Of a stretch of DNA of 64,000 nucleotides, positions 24,444 through 32,491 are shown in pieces; the stretch's first letter is position 1, and each line of letters opens with the position of its first letter. A program made the position numbers and the translations under genes. Origin of the DNA: Flavitalea sp966112615 (GTDB lineage: Bacteria; Bacteroidota; Bacteroidia; Chitinophagales; Chitinophagaceae). The DNA lies in the NCBI GenBank assembly GCA_966112615.1, contig CBHWDO010000005.1, forward strand, positions 124,001 to 188,000. The letters run 5' to 3'. Under the pieces are notes generated by a model. That model did no database searches. It saw only the letters and a program-made list of their open reading frames with translations, and had not been told where the DNA came from.

Positions 24444-24860
24444 ATGTATCCAGAAGAAATAGTGATCCCTATGAAGGAGGAGTTAACTGAGAATGGATTT
24501 TCTGAGTTACTCACCGCGGGAGAAGTTGATGCACAGCTTCAGAAAGAAGGAACCACTTTAGTAATGATCAATTCTGTTTGTGGTTGCTCCGCAGGATCTG
24601 CAAGGCCAGGTGTGTTGATGGCTGTAAATAACAGTGAGAAGAAACCAGATTTCTTAGCAACAAGCTTTGCCGGTTTTGATGTGGAAGCTGTTCAGAAGTT
24701 AAGAGAGCATTTGCTTCCTTATCCTCCATCTTCTCCTTCAATTGCTTTATTTAAAAATGGACAACTGGTTCATTTTATTGAAAGGCATATGATCGAAGGA
24801 AGACCTGCGCAAATGATCGCGCACAACCTGATCGGTGCTTTCGAACAATATTGTGATTAA
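24444..24860 (+). CDS. BrxA/BrxB (YphP/YqiW) family bacilliredoxin-like protein
   Basis: 138 residues, thioredoxin-fold. The hallmark CGC motif is in INSVCGCSAGSARPG near residue 47; the cis-Pro segment is YPPSSPSIALFKNGQ and the tail is RHMIEGRPAQMIAHNLIGAF. In Firmicutes these proteins remove bacillithiol from oxidised protein cysteines. Some Bacteroidota also make bacillithiol, but no bsh gene is in this window, so the physiological thiol partner remains open. Own promoter and terminator, monocistronic. Confidence 0.9.
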   Translation: MYPEEIVIPMKEELTENGFSELLTAGEVDAQLQKEGTTLVMINSVCGCSAGSARPGVLMAVNNSEKKPDFLATSFAGFDVEAVQKLREHLLPYPPSSPSIALFKNGQLVHFIERHMIEGRPAQMIAHNLIGAFEQYCD

Positions 24861-24898
24861 GTTTTTGGCTGACCAGTTCAGCTTTGTTCATAGTGAAG

Positions 24899-24928
24899 AC
24901 CCTCTCATTCCTGGGAGGGTATTTTTTT
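24899..24928 (+). terminator. Rho-independent terminator after the bacilliredoxin gene
   Basis: ACCCTC (24899-24904) pairs with GAGGGT (24915-24920), followed by ATTTTTTT. Confidence 0.85.
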
Positions 24929-24972
24929 GTTGTTTGTTTCTTATCATTGCAATTCTTTAATCATACACCAGC

Positions 24973-26262
24973 ATGTATCCCAACCTCTATTATGCCTTTC
25001 AGGATCTTTTCGGTATCAATATCCCGGGATTAAGGTTTGTCAATTCATTTGGTTTCTTCGTTGCCATATCTTTTCTTATATCAGCATGGGTACTTTCCAA
25101 AGAATTTAAAAGAAAGGAAAGAGAGGGATTATTATTTGCAACAGAGCAAAAGATCACCGTTGGTGCTCCGGCTTCATTTGCAGAATTGCTGACCAATTTT
25201 ATCCTTGGATTTGTATTTGGCTACAAACTGATCGGTCTGTTTTTAAATGATGCAGAAAAACCGTTCGATCCACAGGAATATATATTTTCAGCACAGGGCA
25301 ATGCCGTTGCAGGATTACTTACAGGATTGGTATTTGCCGGTTTAAAATACTGGGAAAAGAATAAACATAAACTTTCCAAACCAGAAGACAGGATCATCAG
25401 GATCTGGCCGCACGACAGGGTAGGTGACATGGTGGTATTCGCCGCCATTTTTGGCTTCCTGGGAGCCAAGATCTTTCATAACCTGGAGAACTGGAATGAA
25501 TTTGTGAAGAACCCGATTGCATCTTTACTATCATTCAGCGGGCTTACCTTTTACGGAGGTTTGATCACTGCGGGTATTGCTATCAGTTATTACGCAAGAA
25601 AACATAAGATAGGATTACGTCACCTCGTAGATGCTTTCGCTCCAACCATGATGCTTGCTTATGCGTTGGGAAGAATTGGCTGCCAGGTTTCAGGTGATGG
25701 AGACTGGGGCATCTTGAACAGTGCCTATATAAGTACTATCGACGGGAAGATCCAGGAGGCAACTCCACAACAGGTTGAACAAACCCTTGCATTCAATGAA
25801 TCATTCTATAAAGACATTTTTCCAATTGATTCGGTAACGCAGGTTGAAAGAGCCGCTGTGAAAGCGCCTTCGTTTTTGCCCGACTGGTTATTTGCCTATA
25901 ACTATCCGCATAATGTGATCAATGAAGGAGTAGGCATTCGAGGTTGCGAAGGTCAGTATTGTAGTCAGCTTCCTGTTCCGGTATTTCCAACGCCTTTTTA
26001 TGAAGTGATGATGTGCCTGGTTTTGTTTGGTGTGCTATGGGCCTTAAGGAAAAAGATCAGGGTTCCGGGAATGTTATTTGGGATATACCTAATACTAAAT
26101 GGACTTGAAAGGTTCCTGATAGAAAAGATCAGGGTAAATACAGAGTATCATATTCTTGGTATGCACCCCTCCCAGGCAGAATTGATCTCCTTTGCGATGA
26201 TTCTTACAGGAATAGGCCTAATAATTTATCTCAGAAAAAAGCATACTTCAACCCTATCATAG
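24973..26262 (+). CDS. lgt: Prolipoprotein diacylglyceryl transferase
   Basis: Transfers diacylglycerol from phosphatidylglycerol to the lipobox Cys of prolipoproteins at the inner membrane. 429 residues, longer than the E. coli enzyme (~290) because of an insertion around residues 245-310, as is normal in Bacteroidota. Several membrane segments; FYGGLITAGIAISYYARKH, then the signature ALGRIGCQVSGDGDWG near residue 236, PTPFYEVMMCLVLFGVLWAL and NGLERFLIEKIRVN. It serves the many lipoproteins encoded nearby. An efficient terminator follows. Confidence 0.95.
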   Translation: MYPNLYYAFQDLFGINIPGLRFVNSFGFFVAISFLISAWVLSKEFKRKEREGLLFATEQKITVGAPASFAELLTNFILGFVFGYKLIGLFLNDAEKPFDPQEYIFSAQGNAVAGLLTGLVFAGLKYWEKNKHKLSKPEDRIIRIWPHDRVGDMVVFAAIFGFLGAKIFHNLENWNEFVKNPIASLLSFSGLTFYGGLITAGIAISYYARKHKIGLRHLVDAFAPTMMLAYALGRIGCQVSGDGDWGILNSAYISTIDGKIQEATPQQVEQTLAFNESFYKDIFPIDSVTQVERAAVKAPSFLPDWLFAYNYPHNVINEGVGIRGCEGQYCSQLPVPVFPTPFYEVMMCLVLFGVLWALRKKIRVPGMLFGIYLILNGLERFLIEKIRVNTEYHILGMHPSQAELISFAMILTGIGLIIYLRKKHTSTLS

Positions 26263-26278
26263 GTTAATTATTTAATAT

Positions 26279-26320
26279 GGATAGCCGGCTTTTCTTGGAA
26301 AAGCCGGCTATCCTGTTTTT
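26279..26320 (+). terminator. Strong rho-independent terminator after lgt
   Basis: GGATAGCCGGCTTTT (26279-26293), loop CTTGG, AAAAGCCGGCTATCC (26299-26313), then TGTTTTT: a perfect 15-bp stem. Confidence 0.95.
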
Positions 26321-26458
26321 ACCCCATCCATCCTATAAGAAAGTTTTCCTGTAACTAGTTTACCCGGCTTGCGTCACAGTCTCCAAATGATCATTTGCCG
26401 AACATCACTGTTATCCGCCTTCTAAAACAAACTAATGTACTTTGCTTTGCATAGTACC

Positions 26459-26466
26459 TACTTTTG
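26459..26466 (+). promoter_or_regulatory. Putative -7 element (TACTTTTG)
   Basis: Exact TAnnTTTG match 46 bp before the TonB receptor ATG. The preceding 26321-26458 stretch holds nothing else I can recognise. Confidence 0.5.
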
Positions 26467-26512
26467 AAATGTAAACAACAAAACACAGTACTAAAAGATA
26501 TAACCTATCATC

Positions 26513-28981
26513 ATGAAAAAATTAACCAACATCCTGGCTGCTTCTTTTCTAACCTTATCTTTAAGCAGCCAGGCTCAAACCAAAACCAGCTCAATTACAG
26601 GTACCATTACCGAAACACAGAATAAATCACTTACTGCAGCAACAGTAAGTCTTCTCAACCAAAAGGATTCTTCCCTGGTAAAAGCGACTGTATCAGGAAC
26701 CGACGGAAAATTTAGTTTTGATGGAATCAAGGAGGGTCAGTACCTGCTATCTGTTTCTGCAGTTGGTTACGAACCTGTGTATTCCAAAGGATTCGTTGCT
26801 AACGGAACAGCAATTGACTTATCATCCATCAATCTTAAACAAGCTTCTAAAGATCTTAAAGCAGTAACCGTAGTTGCCCGCAAGCCAATGATCGAGCAAA
26901 AGATCGACCGGATGGTAGTAAATGTTGATGCCGCTATTTCCAATGTAGGTACCACAGCTTTGGAAGTTCTTGAAAAATCACCCGGCGTAATGGTTGATAA
27001 GGATGGAAATATCAGCCTCAAAGGAAAGCAGGGTGTCCTGGTAATGCTGGATGGACGTCCAACTTACCTGACCGGCCCTGAATTGGCGAATATGCTGAAA
27101 GGAATGCAGTCATCCCAATTGGAATCCATCGAGATCATGACCAATCCCCCTGCAAAGTATGATGCCGCTGGTAACTCAGGTGTGATCAACATCAAAACCA
27201 AGAAAAACAAAGTGAAGGGCTTTAACGGAAACTTTACAGTTGGTGCAGGTCAGGGTGCGTATTTCAAAACCAATGAAAGCCTTAACATCAACTATCGTAA
27301 TAATAAAGTGAACCTGTTTGGTTCATATAGTTTCGGATGGACCAACGGATTCCAGGAGTTGAATATCTACCGCAGGTTTAAAGATCAGAACGACCACACT
27401 AGGGCGATCTTCGAACAGGTATCATTGATGAAAAACAATCGCATCAACAATAACCTGAAAATTGGAATGGATTACTATCTCACAAAGAAAACTACGCTTG
27501 GTGTTGTTGTATCTGGATTCTCTAATCCTGAAAATAATAAGGGAACCAATACCAGTTATCTTAAGAATCCATCAAGTGAAGTTGATTCAATTGTAATGGC
27601 AACAAGTTCTTTTAAAGAAAGCTGGAAGAATGGAAGTGTTAACCTGAATGTTCGTCATCAATATGATTCAACTGGTCGTGAGATCACTGCAGATGTGGAT
27701 TATATCCGTTATGATGCAGGTAATATTCAGAATTTTGTAAACACTACTTTCAATCCAAGCTGGATCAAGCGTTACGATGAATTGCTTAAAGGAGATCTGC
27801 CTGTAAAGATCAATATCTATTCAGCAAAAGTTGATTATACCTATCCTTTGCAGAAAGAATCAAAACTTGAAATTGGAGCGAAAACAAGCTTCGTGAATAC
27901 TGAGAACAAAGCGAATTATTTTGAATTTACCAATGATGAGTGGGCGATCGACTATCGTAAAACAAACTTCTTCAATTACAAGGAAAATATCAATGCGGCT
28001 TATGTAAATTATAACAGGCAGCTTGGAAAGAAATTTGGGATCCAGACTGGTCTTCGCTTTGAGAATACCAATTATGAAGGTTACCAGTATGGTAATCCAA
28101 CCAGGAAAGATTCTTCTTTCAAAAGAACCTATAACGACCTGTTTCCAACTGTGTATATCAGTTACAAGGCAGATAAGAATAACCAGTTTGCGATCAATTT
28201 TGGAAGAAGGATCGACAGGCCGGCTTACCAGGATCTGAATCCATTCATGTTCTTCCTTGATAAGTATACTTATGGCCAGGGTAATCCATTCCTTCGTCCC
28301 CAGTATTCAAACAATTTTGAACTGACCCATATCCTGAAAGAGATGTTGACTACTACAGTGAATTATGGAGTTACCAATAATTTATTCATTGAAACATTCG
28401 ATCAACCTGAAAGTAATGGAAATGAATATAACTATGCGACAGTTGTCCGTTCCGGAAACGTAGGAAAAGTTACCAATGCTGGTATCTCTATGAACTTCCA
28501 GAAGCCTGTTACCAATTGGTGGACCACTGTGATCTATGCAAATTATAATTACAGGAAGTTTTCCGGATTGGTTAATGATGAAATGTTGAATGTAGAAGGC
28601 GGTGTATTTGTTTCCAATCTTAATAACCAGTTCAAATTTAACAAAGGATGGAGTGCAGAATTGAGCGGATGGTACAGAAGTAAGGGGGTTGAAGGACAAC
28701 TTATGCTTGATGCGATGGGTGCATGCAACGTAGGAATAGGAAAGCAGGTCCTGAAGAATAAAGGAACGCTTAAACTGAATGTTCGAGATATTTTCTACAC
28801 CCAGGTGGCAAAAGGTGATATCAATTTCAAATCAACTGAAGCAAAATTCAGGAACTACAGGGATTCAAGGGTTGTGAACATCACCTTCTCTTACAGGTTT
28901 GGAAAACCAATGAATGGCGGAAACGGACCAAGAAGAAAGAGCTCAAGTGAAGAACAAAACAGGGTTAAAGCGAACGATTAA
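26513..28981 (+). CDS. Outer-membrane beta-barrel/TonB-dependent receptor (OMP_b-brl_3 type)
   Basis: 822 residues. Signal peptide MKKLTNILAASFLTLSLSSQ. Carboxypeptidase-regulatory-like domain about 24-110 (SITGTITETQNKSLTAATVS), then a plug domain (LEVLEKSPGVMVDKDGNISL, VLVMLDGRPTYLTGPELANM, IEIMTNPPAKYDAAGNSGVI) and a large barrel typical of the outer-membrane beta-barrel family 3 (FGRRIDRPAYQDLNPFMFFL, YTYGQGNPFLRPQYSNNFEL). The C-terminus after the last strand is basic and disordered (RRKSSSEEQNRVKAND), unlike most receptors that end in an aromatic residue. Substrate unknown. Monocistronic. Confidence 0.9.
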   Translation: MKKLTNILAASFLTLSLSSQAQTKTSSITGTITETQNKSLTAATVSLLNQKDSSLVKATVSGTDGKFSFDGIKEGQYLLSVSAVGYEPVYSKGFVANGTAIDLSSINLKQASKDLKAVTVVARKPMIEQKIDRMVVNVDAAISNVGTTALEVLEKSPGVMVDKDGNISLKGKQGVLVMLDGRPTYLTGPELANMLKGMQSSQLESIEIMTNPPAKYDAAGNSGVINIKTKKNKVKGFNGNFTVGAGQGAYFKTNESLNINYRNNKVNLFGSYSFGWTNGFQELNIYRRFKDQNDHTRAIFEQVSLMKNNRINNNLKIGMDYYLTKKTTLGVVVSGFSNPENNKGTNTSYLKNPSSEVDSIVMATSSFKESWKNGSVNLNVRHQYDSTGREITADVDYIRYDAGNIQNFVNTTFNPSWIKRYDELLKGDLPVKINIYSAKVDYTYPLQKESKLEIGAKTSFVNTENKANYFEFTNDEWAIDYRKTNFFNYKENINAAYVNYNRQLGKKFGIQTGLRFENTNYEGYQYGNPTRKDSSFKRTYNDLFPTVYISYKADKNNQFAINFGRRIDRPAYQDLNPFMFFLDKYTYGQGNPFLRPQYSNNFELTHILKEMLTTTVNYGVTNNLFIETFDQPESNGNEYNYATVVRSGNVGKVTNAGISMNFQKPVTNWWTTVIYANYNYRKFSGLVNDEMLNVEGGVFVSNLNNQFKFNKGWSAELSGWYRSKGVEGQLMLDAMGACNVGIGKQVLKNKGTLKLNVRDIFYTQVAKGDINFKSTEAKFRNYRDSRVVNITFSYRFGKPMNGGNGPRRKSSSEEQNRVKAND

Positions 28982-29035
28982 GATCCACATTTTGTTAGAC
29001 AACGTAGATGGCATAGAATTTTATCAGTATAAATC

Positions 29036-29107
29036 ATGAAAAAGATAATTCTCATAGCAATTGTTCTCTGTTACCTCGTTGGATGCGGAGTTTCCTATAT
29101 GGCATAA
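29036..29107 (+). CDS. Putative 23-residue lipoprotein-like peptide
   Basis: ATG-to-TAA frame 54 bp behind the TonB receptor. It encodes MKKIILIAIVLCYLVGCGVS plus YMA: two Lys, a hydrophobic core and a lipobox-like LVGC, that is a complete signal peptide with only six residues after the Cys. A rho-independent terminator follows at 29146, which suits a real transcription unit end. It could be an entericidin-like mini-lipoprotein, or the remnant of a longer lipoprotein gene. No homologue comes to mind. Confidence 0.4.
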   Translation: MKKIILIAIVLCYLVGCGVSYMA

Positions 29108-29145
29108 AATATTGACCGGCCAAATAATTGCTACACTCTGGAACC

Positions 29146-29174
29146 AGCCCCTGATATAAATCAGGGGCTTTTTA
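29146..29174 (+). terminator. Rho-independent terminator
   Basis: AGCCCCTGAT (29146-29155), loop ATAA, ATCAGGGGCT (29160-29169), followed by TTTTTA. It ends the TonB receptor/mini-lipoprotein transcript. Confidence 0.92.
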
Positions 29175-29189
29175 TTGCAATCCGTTTTT

Positions 29190-29197
29190 TACATTTG
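29190..29197 (+). promoter_or_regulatory. Putative -7 element (TACATTTG)
   Basis: Exact TAnnTTTG match 19 bp before the YajQ-family ATG. Confidence 0.5.
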
Positions 29198-29216
29198 TTG
29201 CACCTAAAGAATTGTT

Positions 29217-29708
29217 ATGCCTTCATTTGATATTGCCAGCAAAGTAGATATTCAATCACTCGACAATGCAGTGAATGTTGTAAAGAAAGAGATCACCAAT
29301 CGTTTTGATTTCAAAAATGCCACGGTAGTGATAGATCTGAATAAAAAGGATTTTGTCCTCAATATTGAAACCGACGACGATATGAAAATGCGCCAGTTGC
29401 TTGATGTACTCATTAACCGCGCACACAAGCAGGGCATTGCACCATCTGCATTTGATATGTCGAAGGACAGTTATCCAAGCGGGAAAGTGGTTAAGAAGGA
29501 AGTTTCTGTAAAAAACGGTTTGAAGCAGGAAGATGCAAAAAAGATCACCAAACTGATCAAAGAAAGTGGATTAAAGGTTCAGACCCAGATCCAGGACGAT
29601 ATTATTCGCGTTACCGGAAAAAAGATAGATGACCTTCAGGATGTGATCAAACTTTGCCAGGGTAGCGACCTTGATCTTCCTTTGCAGTTCATCAATATGA
29701 AAAGCTAA
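29217..29708 (+). CDS. yajQ: YajQ family nucleotide (cyclic di-GMP) binding protein
   Basis: 163 residues, the usual length. The N-terminus MPSFDIASKVDIQSLDNAVN and the following ITNRFDFKNATVVIDLNKKD are diagnostic; two ferredoxin-like domains follow (KGxxx-type QGIAPSAFDMSKDSYPSGKV; GLKQEDAKKITKLIKESGLK; IIRVTGKKIDDLQDVIKLCQ). In Xanthomonas and Pseudomonas members bind c-di-GMP and act with a LysR regulator; in Bacteroidota no such partner is known to me. Cytoplasmic, monocistronic. Confidence 0.93.
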   Translation: MPSFDIASKVDIQSLDNAVNVVKKEITNRFDFKNATVVIDLNKKDFVLNIETDDDMKMRQLLDVLINRAHKQGIAPSAFDMSKDSYPSGKVVKKEVSVKNGLKQEDAKKITKLIKESGLKVQTQIQDDIIRVTGKKIDDLQDVIKLCQGSDLDLPLQFINMKS

Positions 29709-29712
29709 AAGA

Positions 29713-29744
29713 TTTGGTAGGTTAAGCCTTTTGCGCTACTTTCG
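29713..29744 (+). promoter_or_regulatory. Promoter for rpmE2 (TTTG - 20 bp - TACTTTCG)
   Basis: TTTG at 29713-29716 and TACTTTCG at 29737-29744 (one mismatch to TAnnTTTG) at normal spacing, 56 bp before the L31 ATG. Confidence 0.55.
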
Positions 29745-29800
29745 CAGCCTATTTTTTAACCGTCACGGCAAAATCCGTGCGACCTTTTAAAATTAAAACA

Positions 29801-30052
29801 ATGAAAAAGGGCCTCCATCCTGAAAGTTACAGGTTAGTAGTTTTTAAAGACATGAGTAACGGTACTTCATTCCTTTGCCGTTCTACCGCTCCTTCAAGGG
29901 AAACCATCAAGTATGAAGATGGAAATGAATACCCGGTTATCAAACTGGAAATTTCTAACACTTCACACCCATTCTTTACCGGTCAGAAAGTACTGGTAGA
30001 TACTGCAGGTAGGATCGACAAGTTCAAGAAGCGTTACGAGAAGAAGAAGTAA
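29801..30052 (+). CDS. rpmE2: 50S ribosomal protein L31, type B
   Basis: 83 residues from the ATG at 29801: MKKGLHPESYRLVVFKDMSN, then FLCRSTAPSRETIKYEDGNE, and SNTSHPFFTGQKVLVDTAGR, ending in a basic tail (RIDKFKKRYEKKK). The CxxC zinc pair of type A L31 is absent (only one Cys), so it is the zinc-independent type B form. In zinc-regulated species the B form replaces the A form when zinc is low; in Bacteroidota it is often the only L31. Whether a type A copy exists elsewhere is not visible. Confidence 0.93.
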   Translation: MKKGLHPESYRLVVFKDMSNGTSFLCRSTAPSRETIKYEDGNEYPVIKLEISNTSHPFFTGQKVLVDTAGRIDKFKKRYEKKK

Positions 30053-30086
30053 TCTTACAAAAGAAATTGTCTATCAAGATTATAGG

Positions 30087-30115
30087 TCCCCAGCCATTGC
30101 GGTTGGGGATTTTTC
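30087..30115 (+). terminator. Rho-independent terminator after rpmE2
   Basis: TCCCCAgCC pairs with GGtTGGGGA (30087-30109) and is followed by TTTTTC. Confidence 0.8.
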
Positions 30116-30143
30116 TTTACAGCCTTTGTTGTAGCTTTAGGTC

Positions 30144-31181
30144 ATGCCGGGAATAACTTTATTTGATCAGGAAATAAGGGAAAACCTGTTTCCCCTTGCA
30201 CAAACAAGACATGTGGCCCAGTTAAGAGTCGGGATCCTTACCATCCGGGAAAAATGGCAACTATATCTTAACCAGGAAATAGCACTATCCTCAAGCGATA
30301 TTCCCGGTGACTCAAATACCTGTTTTTCGGCTAATATCCTTCCTTCACCCGGTTTCATAGAAAGCTTAAAAAAAGGAGAACCTGATTACAGCCAGGTCAA
30401 GATCCTGCAGTATCCCTGGCATATTTTCCAATGGAATGACTGGTCGATCCGCAATGATTTCGAACTGCTCACAGCCGGCAGGAATTCAGCTCGTTTGCCC
30501 GAAGATGTGATCTGCCGGGAAAGAAATAATGTATTTGTTGAAGAAGGGGCAGAGATCGCACCCTGTTTCTTCAATACCCAATCCGGTCCGGTATATATCG
30601 GTAAGAATGCTGTGATCATGGATGGAGCAATGATCCAGGGGCCAGCAGCTATTTGCGAAGGAGCTGTGGTAAAGATGGGCGCCAGGATCTATGCAGGAAC
30701 AACGGTTGGTCCATACAGTACGGTGGGAGGTGAGGTAAAGAATTCAGTGATCCAGGGATATTCCAATAAAGCACATGATGGATACCTGGGCGATTCGGTG
30801 ATCGGGGAGTGGTGTAATCTTGGAGCTGGATGTACCAATTCCAATGTCAAGAATACAGCGGGACCAGTAAAAATGTGGAATATTGTTCAGAAGGATTTCC
30901 TGGTGGCTGGAAGCAAATGCGGACTGGTTATGGGCGATTATTCAAGAGCAGCCATCAATACAACTTTCAATACAGGGACCTTAGTTGGTATAGCAGCAAA
31001 TGTATTTGGAGCTGGAATCAGTCCAAAATACATCCCTTCATTCTCCTGGGGAATGGATTCCCTTGAAAAGGCGGGTTTTGAAAAAACAATGGATCATATT
31101 GCCAATTGGAAAAAATTCAAACAAAAAGAATTAACAACAAACGAAATTCAACAATTGAAATATATTTTTGAGCATTATTAA
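30144..31181 (+). CDS. GlmU-like putative sugar nucleotidyltransferase/acyltransferase
   Basis: 345 residues. The C-terminal half (about 135-300) is a left-handed beta-helix of hexapeptide repeats (VFVEEGAEIAPCFFNTQSGP, VIMDGAMIQGPAAICEGAVV, GARIYAGTTVGPYSTVGGEV), like the acetyltransferase arm of GlmU. The N-terminal half begins ITLFDQEIRENLFPLAQTRH and aligns with a Bacteroidota family annotated as putative sugar nucleotidyltransferase, but the GxGTRM pyrophosphorylase motif of true GlmU is absent. A role in nucleotide-sugar or cell-wall precursor metabolism is therefore inference only. tpiA follows after 10 bp, so an operon is likely. Confidence 0.8.
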   Translation: MPGITLFDQEIRENLFPLAQTRHVAQLRVGILTIREKWQLYLNQEIALSSSDIPGDSNTCFSANILPSPGFIESLKKGEPDYSQVKILQYPWHIFQWNDWSIRNDFELLTAGRNSARLPEDVICRERNNVFVEEGAEIAPCFFNTQSGPVYIGKNAVIMDGAMIQGPAAICEGAVVKMGARIYAGTTVGPYSTVGGEVKNSVIQGYSNKAHDGYLGDSVIGEWCNLGAGCTNSNVKNTAGPVKMWNIVQKDFLVAGSKCGLVMGDYSRAAINTTFNTGTLVGIAANVFGAGISPKYIPSFSWGMDSLEKAGFEKTMDHIANWKKFKQKELTTNEIQQLKYIFEHY

Positions 31182-31191
31182 ATAGCATAGC

Positions 31192-31956
31192 ATGAGGAAA
31201 CAAATCGCGGCAGCCAATTGGAAAATGAACCTGACCTTCCAGGAAGGCGAATTATTATTGAATGATATCATTGGAGAAAACATTGAACTGAATGAAAATC
31301 AGCAGGCGGTATTTGCCGTTCCATTTCCTTACCTGGCTATGGCGAACAGTAAGGTAACCGGGAAAAAAAATTATTTCATAGCAGCTCAAAACTGTTCGAA
31401 TAAATCCAAAGGTGCTTATACAGGGGAGGTTTCAGTTGAAATGCTCGAATCTGTTGGAATTGCCCACGTGGTGATAGGTCATAGTGAGAGAAGGGAATAT
31501 TTTGCAGAAAGCAACCAGGTACTCGCCGAAAAAGTTGATATCTGTTTATCAAAAAATATCACACCCATCTTTTGTTGTGGTGAACCACTTGAAATCCGCG
31601 AAGCCGGAACACAGAATGGTTATGTAGAGCAGCAACTGAAGGAATCTTTGTTTCATTTGACAGCGAATGAGTTACAACAGGTTGTGATAGCTTATGAACC
31701 TATTTGGGCCATTGGAACCGGCAAAACGGCCAGTTCTGATCAAGCACAGGAAATGCATGCACATTTAAGATCCGTACTTGCAAAACAATATGGACAGGAA
31801 GTCGCTGACAAAATTTCCATTCTTTATGGTGGTAGTGTAAAAGCTTCTAATGCAGAAGAATTATTTGGTCAGTCGGATGTTGACGGAGGCCTTGTAGGAG
31901 GCGCATCTTTGATCGCTTCAGAATTCAAAACAATTATTCGTTCATTGAAGAAATAA
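31192..31956 (+). CDS. tpiA: Triosephosphate isomerase
   Basis: Interconverts dihydroxyacetone phosphate and glyceraldehyde 3-phosphate. 254 residues, a complete TIM barrel. Active-site parts are all present: Lys in AANWKMN near residue 11, His in VVIGHSERREYF, the catalytic Glu in VIAYEPIWAIGTGKTAS, and the phosphate-binding GGSVKASNAEELF and GGLVGGASL. In many Bacteroidota tpiA sits behind folP-DUF1599-DoxX; here that trio is at 62-64 kb and tpiA is with the GlmU-like gene. Confidence 0.97.
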   Translation: MRKQIAAANWKMNLTFQEGELLLNDIIGENIELNENQQAVFAVPFPYLAMANSKVTGKKNYFIAAQNCSNKSKGAYTGEVSVEMLESVGIAHVVIGHSERREYFAESNQVLAEKVDICLSKNITPIFCCGEPLEIREAGTQNGYVEQQLKESLFHLTANELQQVVIAYEPIWAIGTGKTASSDQAQEMHAHLRSVLAKQYGQEVADKISILYGGSVKASNAEELFGQSDVDGGLVGGASLIASEFKTIIRSLKK

Positions 31957-31998
31957 TTTGTTGGAATAGGAGTTGTAAGGTAATGGTAAATCAATTTT

Positions 31999-32451
31999 AT
32001 GAAAAGAGCTGTTGCCTTACAACCGCTTTCCCACCAGCATCACAATTCACTGATGGCTTGCCTTCTCATCAATAAAGGCATTCAGAAAAACGCGGATCCG
32101 AAAATAATTAGTGACTTTATAGGAAACCTGTACAGGGAAGATCTTTTGCCTCATTTTTCTAAAGAAGAACAACTTGTATTTCCTACACTTCCAACTCAAA
32201 CAAGGACCTTATTAAACAGGGAACATGAAACACTCCGGATCCTTGCAGAAAGGGTCAACAAAGAAAAAACCAACACGGTGATCAGTACTTTTTCCAAATT
32301 ACTGGAACAGCATGTAAGGTTTGAAGAAAGGGTAATTTTCAATGAAGTCCAGGAGATCAATTCAGACGAGAAGATGGAGCAGATCGCCCAGGGATTGAAA
32401 GATACTGTTGCAAGGAAATGTAGTGACTACCCTAATAAGTTTTGGGAGTAA
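31999..32451 (+). CDS. Hemerythrin domain-containing protein
   Basis: 150-residue four-helix bundle. Likely di-iron ligands occur in the HHE pattern: His in LSHQHHNSLM, His and Glu in LLPHFSKEEQLVF, His in NREHETLRIL, and the HxxxE of LLEQHVRFEERVIF. HHE-family proteins bind O2 or NO or act in iron and redox sensing; the particular job is unknown. The protein is soluble with no signal peptide. It lies 42 bp behind tpiA and 40 bp before the flippase gene and may be transcribed with either. Confidence 0.85.
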   Translation: MKRAVALQPLSHQHHNSLMACLLINKGIQKNADPKIISDFIGNLYREDLLPHFSKEEQLVFPTLPTQTRTLLNREHETLRILAERVNKEKTNTVISTFSKLLEQHVRFEERVIFNEVQEINSDEKMEQIAQGLKDTVARKCSDYPNKFWE

Positions 32452-32491
32452 TTCGCGTTATCTGTAAACTGCAGAGAATTAATCCCATAAC

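Noticed and set aside
24867..24882. GCTGA-CCAGT-TCAGC palindrome as a further copy of the 2.7-kb repeat family
   Set aside because: Only a 5-bp arm is shared and the GGG and GCGC parts are missing; too short to distinguish from chance.
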